Positions 1 through 14,800 are shown, counted from the stretch's first letter. The stretch is DNA of 64,000 bases from Saturnia japonica (GCA_033032175.1 CM065334.1:3593705-3657704), one strand, 5' to 3'. The notes: generated by a model from the sequence alone, not told the origin. Program-made: numbers and translations.

Positions 1-219
1 TGTTGCGTAACTTTAACCGTTTACGTAGCGCACGCAGTGGAAGTTCTCAAAAGGAATAAATTATTCCCCTTTTTGCGTGGCGTTATGTTTTATAGCCTAT
101 AGCCTTCCTAAATAAATGCGCTATCCCACACAAAAATATTTTTTCCATTCAAACCAGTAGTTCCTGAGATTAGCGCGTTCAAACAAACAAACTCTTCAGC
201 TTTATAAAATTAGTATAGA
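1..219 (-). mobile_element. Helitron-like non-autonomous element, cut by window edge
   Basis: Read on the minus strand, the terminus at 219 starts TCTATACTAAT after an A, the form of many lepidopteran Helitron 5' ends. The next bases (GCTGAAGAGTTTGTTTGTTT and following) match a second copy at 50045-50302. No coding capacity is visible and the other end lies outside the window. The family assignment is inference from the terminus. Confidence 0.5.
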
Positions 220-1346
220 TAATAATTGAAATCGCGCCATCTTTCAACAAATATAATAAAGAATAAACAAAACTTTACGGTTACTTCAAGTAAACAAAGA
301 GTAAAATAATTCTTGCATTAGTTACTAGATGGCGCATAAATCCGACATAGATCTACATTGTTACTGATTAGTGGTTACAAAAGAAATATTAAGTTAGTTA
401 CGAAAGCTCTATGATTGTCAGTAAAACAAAAAATTGAATTGCTATGAAATAATCGATTCTTAAGGAGTAATGAACTTTTGACAGTAAACATAACTCTTGT
501 GAGTTAACGCCTTTATTAATTTCACTTCGCATAAAATTTCCATACCGGGTTTAATTTAAGAAAACCGATTCTTAAAGAGTAAACTCTAAAAACGTGTTTC
601 TATCGATAACAACAGACTATACAAAAGCGACATAGAAAAAGAAATAACTCAAATAAAGTAAAATACTAGGTAAATGCAACAATTAGATGCAATTTAAATT
701 ATAACGATTTCTGTTCACCAATACAAATTAAAACTTTTAAAACTAATTTTGAGATTTTATATTCATAATTAATTTACTGTTTCGCTATATACAATATGCA
801 TTAAAAACTCCGTCGAATCCGAAAAGGTTATATGGTACCCCTATGACATTACCAAAAAAAAAAAAAAAACAAAATTTTATTTATTATGAAAATAAAAATG
901 TTATTGCGATTTAAAATTAACATATTTAGTTTTAGTTTCCCTAAAATTTAGCAAATTTTTAAAACGCAATAATACCGTCGCCAGCCTCGGCGCGGCGCAG
1001 CGGTATGTTACATCGTATGGCGGTACCCTGCGTCAAGCCGCCTGTATTGCCATGTAAGTTTCCTCATTTAACTAAAATTTTTTTACATTTTATTAGGGGT
1101 AATTTTTTTACTTATAATCTGAGATAGATAACATAAACAGAATATAATCTCGATACCTAATACACACTGTACAATTACTATACTAGTTTGAAAAACATTA
1201 CAATAGGGTTAAAACAACGATGTGCTTTAAGACATTATCTTAGATGCGGTAGTGGCTTGTGCTAGAGACACGTGCTTTGGAAAATGTCCTACAAAGGTGA
1301 TTTTTTGTTGCCCAAACAAAATTAATTACTTAACCAATAATCATAA
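220..1346. other. AT-rich intergenic stretch, no gene seen
   Basis: No supported open reading frame, RNA gene or complete element. It holds a poly-A run near 854 and a short GC-rich patch at 975-1050. Confidence 0.5.
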
Positions 1347-1467
1347 GTTTTTAGGCAATAAACGGAACTGTTTAGGCAATAAACTGAACTGTTTAGGCAA
1401 TAAACAATACTGTTTGGGCAATAAACAGTACTGTTTGGGCAATAAACAGTACTGTTTGGGCAATAAA
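1347..1467. repeat. 21-bp tandem repeat array, about six units
   Basis: Units of the form TGTTTGGGCAATAAACAGTA plus C are repeated about six times; the last three are nearly identical and the first ones diverge. Each unit begins TGTTT and ends AAACAGT, so neighbouring units carry short inverted repeats. A 108-residue reading frame over the array (1252-1578) has a seven-residue period purely because 21 is divisible by three; I do not regard it as a gene. Confidence 0.85.
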
Positions 1468-2044
1468 GACATATTCATGTTGACTCGACGAGAGCTACAA
1501 ATCAGAAGACATGACATTTACTTTTGTGACATAGGTCATGAAACGATGTTTACTTTTGATCAACTTTTAAAATGCTGAAAAAGTGAATAAGGGTTAGCAG
1601 GAGTCACTTGAATTTTGAAAACATGCATTTTGCAATTTTTGGGAACCATCATAAGGGTTAACAGAGGGATGTAATAATTGTTTAAATTGTGATTAAATGC
1701 AAAAGTACGATACTGTTCGCAATAGGTCGTACAAGCACTCATACATATGCTATTACATATTATGTAAGAAGTATATAAAAAATAAGTAGAAAAATAGATT
1801 ATAATAACAGCACACTTGAAACACCTATATTCCACTATCCATATATATATTTCGGTGGGATTATTGAACCCGTAATAATGACCTATTGTTCGCACTATTG
1901 ACTGAGATCTTTAAAAGTCAGTAAACTGATAAGGCAAACATAATCTCAATTGGATTGGATCGTCGAATCTTTCACATATCTACAGATATTAAATGAACTA
2001 TATTCAGTGTAAGGTATTTACTTGTAGTAACTTAAACATTTTAA
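1468..2044. other. Intergenic, nothing recognised
   Basis: AT-rich sequence downstream (minus-strand sense) of gene A. No gene or repeat identified. Confidence 0.45.
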
Positions 2045-2134
2045 AAGTACCTGGGAGTTTTTCTTTTTGGTTCCGTCTAAAAACTGGTTTTAGGACACCA
2101 AACGACCTCTTTTAACACACATATCTGAGATTCC
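2045..2134 (-). other. Conserved 3' flank / probable 3' UTR of gene A
   Basis: This block directly follows the stop codon of gene A. It resembles 38615-38714 after gene B: both contain a TTTTTGGTTCC block, a short gap to GGTTTTAGGACACCAA or GGTTTTGGGATACCAA-like sequence (same plus strand), and AACACACATATCTGA. The shared non-coding sequence supports a segmental duplication that included the 3' UTR. Confidence 0.6.
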
Positions 2135-2893
2135 CTAGGACTCATTCTCCTCTTCATCCCTCGTATACAGGACTTCGCAGTCCGGCTGCAGGCTTTTGAA
2201 AATTTCAACACCATGTTCGTTCACTCTGGTCTCGGTGACGTCTAACAAACGGAGCCTTGGTGCAGCAATCGCCAAGTGTTCCAGACTGCTGTTCGTGATT
2301 TTAATAAACCCCCTCAAATATAAAACCTTGAGGTTGGGCTGGTCAGGTTTGATCACTCTGTATTCCTCCACGATCCCGTCCAGACCGATTTTTACATCGT
2401 TCGCTATATAGTCGTCAGCGCGTCCGAACCTGTACACGGAGTCGTCAGAGACGAGGGCTGATGGCTCAAGACGGACTGGACTCTCTCCCGGGATGTCGTC
2501 TGGCTCCTCGACCATGTACGTTTGCATGGCATGTATCCTCCTGCAGATGTTCACTCTTTCCTCCACCCTCAACGGTTGTTGGAGCATGTTCTGCATTGTA
2601 GGTCCGCTTTGGCTTCCATTTGTTTCTTTTCCTGCATTCTCAGTCGAAGCTTGAGGACTATGTGGGTCGTTGGAGGTGCCGGCACCCTCGTTGACCCCGT
2701 TCTGGCGTGACCTCTTCGCTTCGGTTACATCATATTCATCTCGAGGGCCGAATGCTGGGAGTCCCTGACTGTGTAAAGCATGCTCGAAGCCTTCTTCATT
2801 CATTCTTCTGCGTTTTAGCGAATTAGGGCTATTTTCACAGTTTTCACCATTAAACTCCTCGGTTTTCCTCAATTTATTCATGAATTCTGGTTC
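2135..2893 (-). CDS. Gene A terminal exon (C-terminal region and last LRR)
   Basis: Acceptor is ATTACAG just above 2893; it enters in phase 0 with E-P-E-F-M and encodes 252 residues to a TAG stop. It has an acidic/basic low-complexity first half with LKRRRMN and EAKRSRQNGVNEG, and an LRR-like end (VLYLRGFIKITNSSLEHLAI). It is paralogous to 38715-39647. Confidence 0.85.
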   Translation of the reverse strand, partial: EPEFMNKLRKTEEFNGENCENSPNSLKRRRMNEEGFEHALHSQGLPAFGPRDEYDVTEAKRSRQNGVNEGAGTSNDPHSPQASTENAGKETNGSQSGPTMQNMLQQPLRVEERVNICRRIHAMQTYMVEEPDDIPGESPVRLEPSALVSDDSVYRFGRADDYIANDVKIGLDGIVEEYRVIKPDQPNLKVLYLRGFIKITNSSLEHLAIAAPRLRLLDVTETRVNEHGVEIFKSLQPDCEVLYTRDEEENES

Positions 2894-5800
2894 CTGTAAT
2901 TTAGAAAAAAAAACATTTATTAAAAGCTGGGGGTCTTCGTGAGGGCGGTAGCGGTTCCAAAGGCAAATGGGGGCGTTATAACAGTAAAGGGGGCGGTCGC
3001 GGCGTACCTACGTAATTAGAAATTTGATATAAATATAATTAAATACTTTAAAAATACCTCTATTTACATGAAAAACTATTTTATTTAGTCGTAGTTTATC
3101 TTAGTATAATGGCGTAAATGGACGTTATACATTTAAATAAACATTGAGTATAAACTAATTGACTGAGTTTAGGACTGTCGGTAACAAGTTTATGCAAGAC
3201 ATGATTTACGCACTCAAGCATGTTTCGATAAAAATACGGACCGATAATAAACAAAGGCAAAAAAGTTGTTGCGTGCTCGAAATCAAATCTTTAAAAGCAG
3301 AAATAGCTCTTCTAATGTCTTATTGTTTTTGTGTGCTTCGCCAGTGATCCATAATCTTGCGTGACTGATAAAGTAAAGAAGTCTTTATAGTCATCAGTTT
3401 AATAAATTTCGATAAAACGGCTGAAAATTTAATGTATTGGACCGTAACAAATTATGAATTCCAAAATGTCTAAATCTAAGAAGAAATGTCGGCAGTACAA
3501 TATTGAGTACATATTTGAAATATGACTTTACGCAATCTCAAACAAACCAATTATTATTACCGATATGCTTTTAAAACTTTTAAAACAGTCAACTACATAT
3601 ATCAAACTTCTTTGCACCGTGTTCTAAACAAAATATGATGGACTACGAAGTTCATATAATATTTGATTATTAATCGCAAAAGCGGGAAAACCACACACAA
3701 TTGGTGAGGAATTAATTATGCCGGCAGACAAAGAGGTAATCGAAATTGTTCTTCGTCATAAGGCACCATCAGATATAATCGAAAAAAATCCTTTGAGTTA
3801 ATACAGTGTAAAGAAGAATAGATGAAATGGCTAAAGACGTTAAACTATCATTACGTGATAACTTAAAGACTTTTAATTTTGCCATTCAACTCGAGGAATC
3901 AACTTTACCAAATAACGAAGGACTACTCGTCTCGAACTCGAAAATTGTCGAGTTATTATTTGCAAAAAAAAATTGAAACCGATACAAAGGAAGAATCCAT
4001 ATTTTAATACCATGCACGTTTATTTTTTAAAGAGAAAGAAATTACTATTCAAAATATTTTCTCAGTTGCTACAGATGGTGCTCCATCAATGACGGGGCGT
4101 CATAAGGGTTTCATAGCGTATTTATAACAAGCAGTACCAAATGTACTCGCTGTACATTGTGTTATTCATCATCAGCACTTTGTTGCAAAAAAATGAATCA
4201 ATGCCTACACATACGTCGCTCCATTACGTTGTTAGAGCAATAATCTATTTGAGTCAGTACGGGACAGAGATGATGAACTAAAAATAATAAAACATAGCTT
4301 CTTTTGTGGGAAAACTTCTTCTATTCAAAAGAAAACTAGGAAGAGGGGAATACAACCACTATCCGATATAATTAGCATTAGATGGTAAAACAGGAAAATT
4401 GACTAAATTACTGCTAAAGCCTAGACTCTCTTCATGCAGATTTTACAGAGCGAATCCAGGATATTTTAAATATGAATATACCAAGTTGGATTTTAGATCC
4501 TTTTGCAAATGCTGATACAGCAGAATCATTATATTTAGAAGAAAAACTCGTAAAACTAATTAGAGCAAAGGCAACTGACCTGTACCTCCCAAGGTTCCCA
4601 TTCGCAATTCTCGGGCAGTTCATTACCAATATATTGCCCCTCCTTAGAGTGCCGTCTCTTCTCTTGAGCCGGTGAAACGTAAAGTTCCTCTAGAGAAGCC
4701 ACCCAGCCAAACGAAGATATCTCCGAATCGCCGACCGGTGACTCACGAAGATCTATAACCTGGTAAGATTTTATATTAGTTTTGTATTGCGAATTAATTT
4801 TTTAATTAATAATTAAAATTTATTCTTTCTTAGTTTCATGCTTTCTTAATTTTGATGATTTTGTTGAGTGAGGTGTTGTATTTTTTTAACTCAATAATTT
4901 CAATTGTAATTTAAACTATGTATATAGTTTAAATTAATTTAATATTAAAACGTATTTTTTCATTCCTTATTAATAGTTATATTTTTAAGCATGTATTTAT
5001 TAAGTTTTTTAACATTATGACAAGAAGTTTGTATTTTATCTAAAACTAGCGACCCGACCCAGATAAGCACGAGTGCAATTTAATACGATAATTTTCTAGG
5101 TAGGTATCTTTAATTTTAACCATTAATTTATTGTTTTCATGCTGTGGCTGTGATTGGCTGTAATTAGTTGTTCATTAATCATATTACTTATTGACTATTA
5201 TTTATCTATTTTTAATGAACGACTGTTGTCAATCCACAATAAATAAATAAATAAAATAACAGAATTCCTTTACCACGGTCCCGCAAATTACTTAGTTACA
5301 TACGAATAGACTATGCAACTCATATATTTATTTTCCTGTAATATTTGACTTAAAAAACCAATATTTATCGATTTTAGTTATTAAAAGTGTAACATGACTA
5401 CATATTTTAAATTTAAAAATTGTTTTTTATTTTATTTTATAGGAGTCTAAGCAAATTTCATGTCGGATCTTATACGAGTTATGACATAAAAAGTATCGAT
5501 ATGTCTACAGTTACGAACGTTTGCTAAATGTGAAATGTTTGTTTTCAACCCGTATGACGTCACGGCCGTCCACGGGATTTGTTCAAAATTTCCAGAACGA
5601 AAACGTTGGAACCAAAACATACCGTGCTTTCTTTTACTGTAGCTTCCCCGTACACATCATTAATCCTTCGAGCTGTTTTTCCAGCGCTGATGCCACGATG
5701 GAACTCATATCCATAAATAAAGCGATATTATAAGTTTTCCGTTTTGTGAAAAGAACGATGTCAAAGAAAAATGAAACGGTGCGAAAACAAATGAATCAGT

Positions 5801-8800
5801 AAATTCGAAACAAATACACAAGCCTAAATTTGAATTTGGAACTCCTAACCAAACACCAGATATTTGAGATCAAAAGACCTACAAAAAGTAGCGGAGAGCA
5901 TTCAGTCTTACTTTCATTTTAGAAATAGATTAGGGATCCGCAAAAGTAAAAATCAATTTGAAAAAAGAAAACGACGATTTAGGGGTGTTTAAATGGCTTA
6001 TGCTGAGTAAACCTTAAGAGATATACCAAATTAATGTTCTACATATACATAAAGACCTTAAAAAGACCTAGAAAAAGGTTAGCCAGAGTATTAAGTATAT
6101 TTATTTATAAAAGAACTTAGAGCTGGGAATTGACAGGATATAATAATTTTCATAATTAGAAAAAAAAAAAAAACCAAAAAAATATATTCGTTAATTTTTG
6201 ACCGATTTTGATAAAACTTTCTACACGGGAAGTATCAAAGTCATTATGTGAGTGATGGGCTATGATAAATGTAATATCACTTTTAGGAAACGTAAAAAAA
6301 AAAATCCCAAAAAAAAATTAATTTCATTTAATTCTTAACCGTTTTTAAAGGAAATTTTGTACGCGGGAAGTATAATTAATTAGATAATTAACGGCCTATA
6401 ATAGTTGTCAATATTACTTCTAAAAATCGTAAAAGAGAAGTTCAATTCAATTCAAATAAAGTTTCATCAAATTTCAACCGATTCTGATAAAATTTTGTAG
6501 ACGGGGAGCATACATCATACCATAATTGAGAGGCTATAAGATACAAGAAGATTTCGATGAAAAATGTACACGGGAAATACGTGCCATTCCTTAATTGATA
6601 CGGCATGTGAATTGACAAAGATATCAGTAGAAATAAAATTATGGGATGTCAACAACTACTACGTAGTAACAAACGCGTGCGAAGCCGCGGGCACACCGCT
6701 AGTTTAACTATGTATATATATGTACACTGAGTCGCAAAGAAAGCAGGTCGGTTATTAAAAATGCGATAACTTTTAAAATATTTGAACAATCCATTTAAAA
6801 TAAAAACTAAACTAAAGTTTATTTCATTACTTTTGTTTCTGTTCTATTATATAACTATTGCATTTCTTGCGCAGAAATTCATTATTCTGATGAAGTTCAA
6901 TTAAAATCATACCACTACACGCACATTACACGCAAGGTGTTGCCAGCACGCAGCCCAGACTTGAACCCCATCGAGCATGCCTGAGACGAACTGGGACGAC
7001 GTGTACACCAGCGAAATTCCTCTCCAATCACGCTTCGTGAACTGAAAGAAGTACTGATAGAGGAATGGGAGAATATTCCTCAGCACCGGCTCACAAATCT
7101 GGTGGAAAGCGTGCCAAATCGTATGACAGCTGTATTAAGAGCTCATGGTGGCAATATAAAATATTAAAATGTGTAAAATATTCATATTTGATACCGCACC
7201 ACATTTTTCGAAATCTATTGAAAAATCGTCATTTTTACATAACTTAGCCTTATTCTAAATAAATTTAATAATCATGGACTGTTATGACTTTCATTTAATC
7301 AGTATAAGATGATCTAATAATACAGTGTTTATTTCTTAAAGCTAGCCCCAATTATTTGGAAGTTATTGAGATTTTTCTTACTGACCCTCTTTCTTTGCGG
7401 CACAGTTTATATCAGCTGTTTCTACCATAATACAAGTTTTGCTTAATTTAGAACTAAAAGCCGTGTGTGTAATTGTGTCTCCCAAACCCCCATATGTCAA
7501 TTTTACCCCCATTTTGTTGACACTATTGACGTGTAACGTACATCTGGTTGTTCGAGTTACCTGGAGAGCATTGAATCCATGTCTGGTAGCCTGTGTGAAG
7601 TTAGCCTGGCAATCGCACACCCTGCCACAACAGTTGCGCATATAGAGACGCCGGAGGGCGGGCAGTTTGCTAAAGGGGAGGAGCCAAAATGGCTCCATCC
7701 ACTCGCATTCCGATACGTTCAACTCCTGCACAGTACGAGTAAACACAACATAACGCCTGTATTCTCGAAAGGTTAGGTAAAGGTGTAGTTAATGTATCTA
7801 TGGTATCACAGGTCCCACGTAATAGAGGGGGAGCCTATTGCCATCAATTGGGCACAAAGCCAAACTCCAAGCTGCTACTGAGAATTTCATACCAAAACTC
7901 AATAACACTTTCCTTGACCTGGGAATAGGACCTCGAGTACAGCAGTCGCGCTTAGGAACACTAGGCTAATGAGGCAGTTACACTACCACAAAGGTGGAAA
8001 ACAAGCATACGGCCCGACTCATGGTCATCATAGGTATCACTAGTGCTTTGACGACCTTGAACCCCCTACCCCAAGGAGATCTGGAAACATTATTCACCGC
8101 AGGAACAAAACACGAGGCTATTTGGCTGCGATCTTCTGTAGGGTGGAGGTATTCCACCAGTCGAGCTGCCAAAGAAACTTCTATGTGCCCTAATCATTCT
8201 TTTTCCTGGCAACGCCATATCTCCAATAATTCTCCATCAACATTAATAACTCACACATCATTTTAAAGCTTATGTACGTCGCTATTGACAAAAAAATAAA
8301 AAGATACTTTATGGAACTAATATAACAGTTGTTAGTCAATACTGTTTTAAATTCTATATTGCATGTATATCATGCAAAAAGAAAATCAAATCAAATTAAC
8401 GTACGAGATATTAAGGTCATTAAAAGTAAAAGAAAATACGTTACCTCCAATAGTTCGAGATTTCCGAAGTTCTGGCTGAAGTATTTGGTACCACGGAGCG
8501 AGAGAATTTTCAATGTTCGCGGGAACTCCGGTACACTTCTGCTCTATTAAAAGAGTTGCGACTTTGTATAAATTTCCAACTGACAATTATTTGTTTCTGA
8601 CATTGAGATCACAGTTCCAACATGGCCTAACCAATTGCATCACCACAACGGAAAAATGAAAATATCTCAGTGAAAACAAAATAGCACAAAATGTTAAAAA
8701 AAAAACAACAACACAATAATCGTATAAAAAGTAATAAAAAAATTACGACCATACATATAAAAGTAAACTTTATGACAACTACTTAGAGCTGGCGTTTATA

Positions 8801-11800
8801 TTGTAAGACTAGTTGTGCCCCATTTTTTCCCCCGTGTTCATTTTGTACGACAAACACCGCGCCGCCAACGCACCCGTGTAGCCAGCCTATCATAAATTAT
8901 TCTTCTAGCCAATAACAGATATTTTAATTTTTCATTATCTCCTAAACTTTGTGTCCAAATAACATACTATACAGGGCAAAATTTAACTTCATAAAATTGT
9001 CCTTATGGTGAAGTAGCTTTTGTTCGTAAAGATTAATATTAGGTCCTTACATATGAAATTGGCGTTTTGTACGGGAGGAATATAAAGTCAATTTTTTTTT
9101 GTAATATATATTTAATTAATCAAAGTATGCACCGTTATTATCTATGCACTTTTGCCATCTCATAGGTAGTTCATTGATCCCTTTACTAAATAAACCATGG
9201 GGGCGAGAATCAATAAACTCTTAAGTTGTCCAAATTCCGGAAAAAATTGTAATCTGTAGGAGCAAGGTCCAGGAAGTACGGTGGATGTCGCAGGCATTCC
9301 AATTGTAGCTCATCTAACTTAGTGGTTGTTTGTTGTGCAGTGTGTGGTCTTGCGTTGTCGTGAAGCAGCAGTGGTCTAGAGCGATTGACCAATCTCGGTT
9401 GTTTAGCGGCTAGTTCTTCCTACATGGTTTGCAGTTGCTGACAATAGATATCAGCCGTAATCGTTTGGCCAGATTTTAGAAAGCTGTGGTGAACGACACC
9501 GGCGCTAGTCAACTAAACACTCACAAGTAACTTTTTCTGAGTTAATTTTCGTTTAGGGCAGGATTTGGCTGGGTCTCCAGGGTTTCAGCCATTGCGACGA
9601 GCGCTTCTGATTATCGTACAGTATCCACTTTTCATCACAAGTAATGATTCGATTTAAAATCCCTTCATTATTGTGTCGGTTGAGTACAGTAACACAGCAG
9701 ACGACGCGTGTTTGCAAGTTCGATTCACTCAATTCATGAGGTACCCATCGTTCAAGTTTTTTTACTTTCCCGATTTGCTTCAAGTGGATTAATACAGTTT
9801 TATCACTTACCCCAAAGCCTGCAGCTATCTCTGAAGTGCTTTGTGATGGATCCGCTTCCACAATAGCCTTTAATTCGTCATTTTCCACTTTAGTCTCCGT
9901 CCGTCCACGGGGTTGGTTCTGAAGGTCGAAATTTCCAGAACGAAAACGTTGAAACCAAAAACGTACCGTGCTTTCTTTTGCGAAACCAGCGCCGTACACA
10001 TCATTAATCCTTCGAGCTGTTTCTGCACCACTGGTGCCACGGTAGAACTCGTACTCTTAAATATACCGATATTTCATATTTTCCATTGTGCGGTAATAAG
10101 CGATGCCAAAGAAAAAATAATGAGGAAAAAACAAATGAATGACTGTTTTGAAAACTCAAATGTACCAGCTAAATTAATTTAAAGTGGTCAGTACGACAAA
10201 ACGCTAATTTCATATGTAAGGACCTAATATTATGTCATGTCAAAAAAGAACCGTGTGGTGTCGTGGGACACCAGATAGGAACGAAGTTCCTTATAATAAA
10301 ATATTAATTTCAAGTTTTATTTGAGGTATAAAGAAAATAATTATACAGGTATACATTTTTTATTGATAAAAGACAAAAATAACAGTCATCACATAAACTA
10401 TATATTAGACACTGTATAGCCATCATACATAAACTACACGTAAAAATTTTAAAGCTTTTTTTTTAACGTTACGCACGTTTTTTGCTGGCTTCCCTCCGCA
10501 ACGCCCCATAAGGAACTTCGTTCCAACATAAACCTCCTTTTTCGTAGTCAAGTAAAAAATGCCTATTTTTAGCTGGTAAATAAATAACTCACAGAGGAAT
10601 AGTCCAGATTGCAGTATTCAAGCGCCAGCGTCGTCAGATTCGGACACTGCGCCCCTATTTTCAGCAGCATATCGTTTGTGAAAGTAATCTTGGGACCCTT
10701 GCAAGCGTTATCCGCTTTGGTTTCCATCGGTAAACGCTGGTCGACCATAGAACCTGCTGCTGTATGTACTCTGTTTTGGGACAAGTAATGAAATAATAAA
10801 TTATCTGGAATGTTCTGCGGTTATATGATAACTGCTCTACTGTCCCAAAAAACCTTTTAGTGAATCAAAAGCCTGCGCAGACGAGGAATAGTTCTTAAGG
10901 TACTTTTGTCCGTCGTAAGGGAAAGCCCTGAAGCGGATCTGTGAAAATTTCGACCAATAGAATTACATAAAAATCTAAAGATACAATTCAATTTGTCGTA
11001 ATTTTCACAGCTCCGTTCCTGTGGACAGTTAGCTTAAGCCCCTACCCCACGGTATAGGGTTAAATAAGAAAATCTTGACAACACCCCACACCAGCAAATA
11101 AAAAAACTATAAATAATAGAAACTAAATTTAACACCAGTAAAACCGCAGGTCATTGTTAGTAGAATATTTTTTTTTTTTAATGTAGTTTACTTTTCTTCT
11201 TCATCTTACTAACTTGACAATTAGTGTTCATTTAAAAATTTAAAGTATAATTTGTTTTTGTCTAGTCTTCTTTGTACTGCCCAGACTATGCATAATAAAA
11301 AGTTTTCTTAACGATAAAAATAAGTTGGAGTCTCTTCTGTTACAAAAGGTTATCGAAAAGTATGGGAAAAGTTTTTTTGCGTTTTCTGACATTTTTAGTA
11401 CTCTAACCTTAGTCGGTCTCACAGAGTTTATTGATCCCTATAAGAAACAGGAACGATTGGCATGAATAAAGTTTTTGTGTAAATAGCTAATTTTCTTGCT
11501 AGCCATTTTTAAAAAACCTGTAACTGCAGATCAATTAGTCTAAAAAAGTTAAGGACAAACTCCTCAGAAAGTTTTCGTAGGTACAACGGTTAGGGTACTT
11601 ACCCTTATTGTCCCATCTCAAAAATCCACCTTGTAAATGAATTATAAACCCTTAGGACTGTGCTGAGGTAAAACCTACCAACAGATTTTAGATTAGAGAT
11701 GAACATACCCTCCGCTTAACAAGAGCTCCCTGGTATTTGATGAGATAGCATATTTGAGTAACCAACGAAGTCTGTCCATTCCAACTGGGTGATCCCTGGC

Positions 11801-14800
11801 GTCCACTCGCTCCCACAGGGTCCGGTCCAACACGAGAGTTCCAAGACGGTAGCATGTGCTGGAGGGACAAACAAAACGATATTAAACGTTGATACAGCAA
11901 CACATCGTAAATAAAAACAAATCATTAAATTATATAATATAAAGTGTGCGTCTCGGGACGCTCGACAGAAGTAATAACTTAAACTAATTTAAAACAAAAA
12001 AGAAAAACCAAACGAAAGATAGAAAGGGAAGCCGGCGAGGATTCGATCCTAGGACTTCGGTCATAGCAATCACGCTTACGACCGCTAGGCTACGAACGTA
12101 TTGTTAGGATTGACTGAAACTATACTACTATTAATGGCGCCGTAACGCGTTACGTTATAAAACGGTTTACCCTCCCATAAGCAATTATCACTTCAAAATC
12201 CGGGATCCGCGGGACTCGGATAATTGATAATTATTAAATACAACAGTGTGTTAATATATAGCAAAATCATAAGTGTTGTTTGAATAATTAATTTTGATGT
12301 AGATTTTGGGTTATGGGGTTTTGCAAAAAAACATTTGACAATTTTTTTTAATAATATCTCGGCAAATTGACGGTACTTTCCTTGATGAAAAGCACAGTTC
12401 AATCCAAACACGACGGCGACCACCGAGAGATCTAAATACATCGACGGTCACCGCTGTTATGCCAGCCCGCAATAATTTTACTGGATAAGCGAGTCACTAT
12501 GACGTAGTTTACACTACATACTGTATAATATTTAATATTCATATATTATGATGACTATGATATTTAAGACACCTTATATCCTAATGAAATATGAAATCAA
12601 CAACTTTTAGCTCCTATGAACATGTATTGACTAGTGATGACCCGCGGTAGTGTTGGAAAAACATCGAATTAACAATTGACTAATCGATACCACCACCGTA
12701 ATAAAAATACCCAGACCTTTGTGAAAAATAGGAATAGTTTAGCGAAAGACCTTTTTTAAATCGTCAAGTTACTAAGGTAGGTAGGTATGCAAGTTTCAGA
12801 ACACGCAATGAGTTTCTTTTTTCGCTGTTGTCTTCGACAATGTCAGACTGATATATTGTATTCCGTACTAAAAACAATAAATAGTCATTTGATTAATCGT
12901 AAATTTATTTTTACTTATATAGACCTACCTTCTAATTAACAATAACATTAACTTCCCGTATATACAATTTCACAAAATTAGGACAAGCTGTTTTAGTGTT
13001 AAATGCAGAGATACAATCAAGTCAGATAGACAAAAAAAAGGCATATTAATTATCAGTGTTCTTTATATAGGACACATAAGGGGAAATTTGGAAAAAAAAT
13101 TACATGTACAGACAGAAGTATAGATTTAAGAATATAGCCATTAAGATATTATACTGTCCAAACATACTTACAAACCCAATGCCTTCAAGTCTCGCGGTGG
13201 ACAGTGCTTCAATATGTTAAGCAGTACATCATCAGACAAATCAAGGAGTTGTATCCTATTATCTGTTTCCATCAACAGTTGCTTCATCATTGTTAGGGGT
13301 TCTGAAAAGAAAAGTGAAGGAGCTTATCAAATAGGTGCCAATTTTTACTTTGCAATACCAACCACAACTAGGGTTGCCAACCCTACTATAGACTATAGTA
13401 TCCTATTATATTAAATGTCCTACTTACTACATTTCTAAAAAAAAAACAAATAGTATGCAAAAATACTATATTTTTATTAGATCATTTTTTAATCTAATAT
13501 TTATTCCAAAAAGTTTAAGCGCCCGCCACAGCTTTACTCTCTTTCTGAACAAGTCTTGGTATTTCATTGTCAATTTTATTATTTGTTATTATAATCATTA
13601 AAGAGTCTATGAAACAGTAAAAAATATTCTTTTAATTAAAAATAAAATATTTATTTTAATACCTGTTAAATAATTGTGTAATTCTTTTTTGTTTTCTTGC
13701 CATCATCTGTATTTTTTCAAATAATAGCCTTGGATACACTATATTTAATATAAAAAAGTTGTCAATACACCTGACAGTCATGGCGTTGATGCAAACAGTA
13801 ATAGCAAAAACTTGAGAATGAAGTTCCTATGAACTTCATTAATTCTATTCTACTCTATATCAATAGTTCTATAACTGTTGATTTTTACATGAATACATTT
13901 AATTCTTTATAAACTTAACCTTCACTCACAATCTCACCATAATTGGACTATCTGGCCGAAGACAGTCATTCAAGAATAATATACAGTCAAAACCGTTTAC
14001 TGCGGCATCATTTAGAACAACATGCCGGTTATAATAACCTAGAACAAATGTCCTGGCTGAATGCTATATGACCGCCTTATTAACAACATTGCTTTATAGG
14101 ACATTGCTAATAATGACATATCTCATAAAACAACCACATTTAACTAATATTTCGGAGAATTAGATCTGTTAGAACGACGGCTAAGCTGTATTGTAAACAA
14201 TTTGAATAGGTATTCACATTTTTCTTCAATGGCTATTAAAATAAGGAAAGAAAAAAATTGGATTTAGTTTAGTGTAGGGTCTTTTCTAATTCTTAGAAAC
14301 AAAACACATGCATGCAGTAGAGTCAAAGCCGGCTTCAACATATCTCTTTAGTTAGTTTGTTACTTATCTATACACAAGACGCACCAAAATTTTGTGGAAT
14401 TATTCGTGAAATTTTCTAAATGTCGCAAAGAAAAAGAAAACAAATTAATATTGAAGAAAAATCGCATATTATATCCAAGCTAGAGAGCGGAATTTCAAAC
14501 ACAGAGACTTAGCAAAGGAATATGGTGTATCACACTCGACAATTTCAACCATTTGGAAAGAGCGAGAAAAAATTCAAACGCTTTATGACAATAATTTTTT
14601 GAACATGTAACGAGCCAGAACAACGAAGCATAGAATATTGAGGAAGCTTTGTTAAAGTGGTTTAAATATCAAAGGGCTAATAATGTGCCAATAAAAGGAC
14701 CGATTCTTCAACAAAAAGCTAACGATTTTGCTCAACGTTTTGGCGAAGATTTTGTTTGCTCCTCTAGTTGGATTCAACGTTTCCGGGCTCGGCACGGTAT

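Noticed and set aside
1347..1467. CRISPR-like array
   Set aside because: Direct 21-bp tandem repeats without unique spacers, in a eukaryotic genome.
1252..1578. 108-residue reading frame with repeated CLGNKQY
   Set aside because: It is the 21-bp tandem array read in one frame; no conserved start, domain or codon signal outside the repeat.
12005..12125. Possible tRNA gene
   Set aside because: A- and B-box-like phrases exist, but no acceptor stem or full cloverleaf could be drawn; a SINE head fits better.
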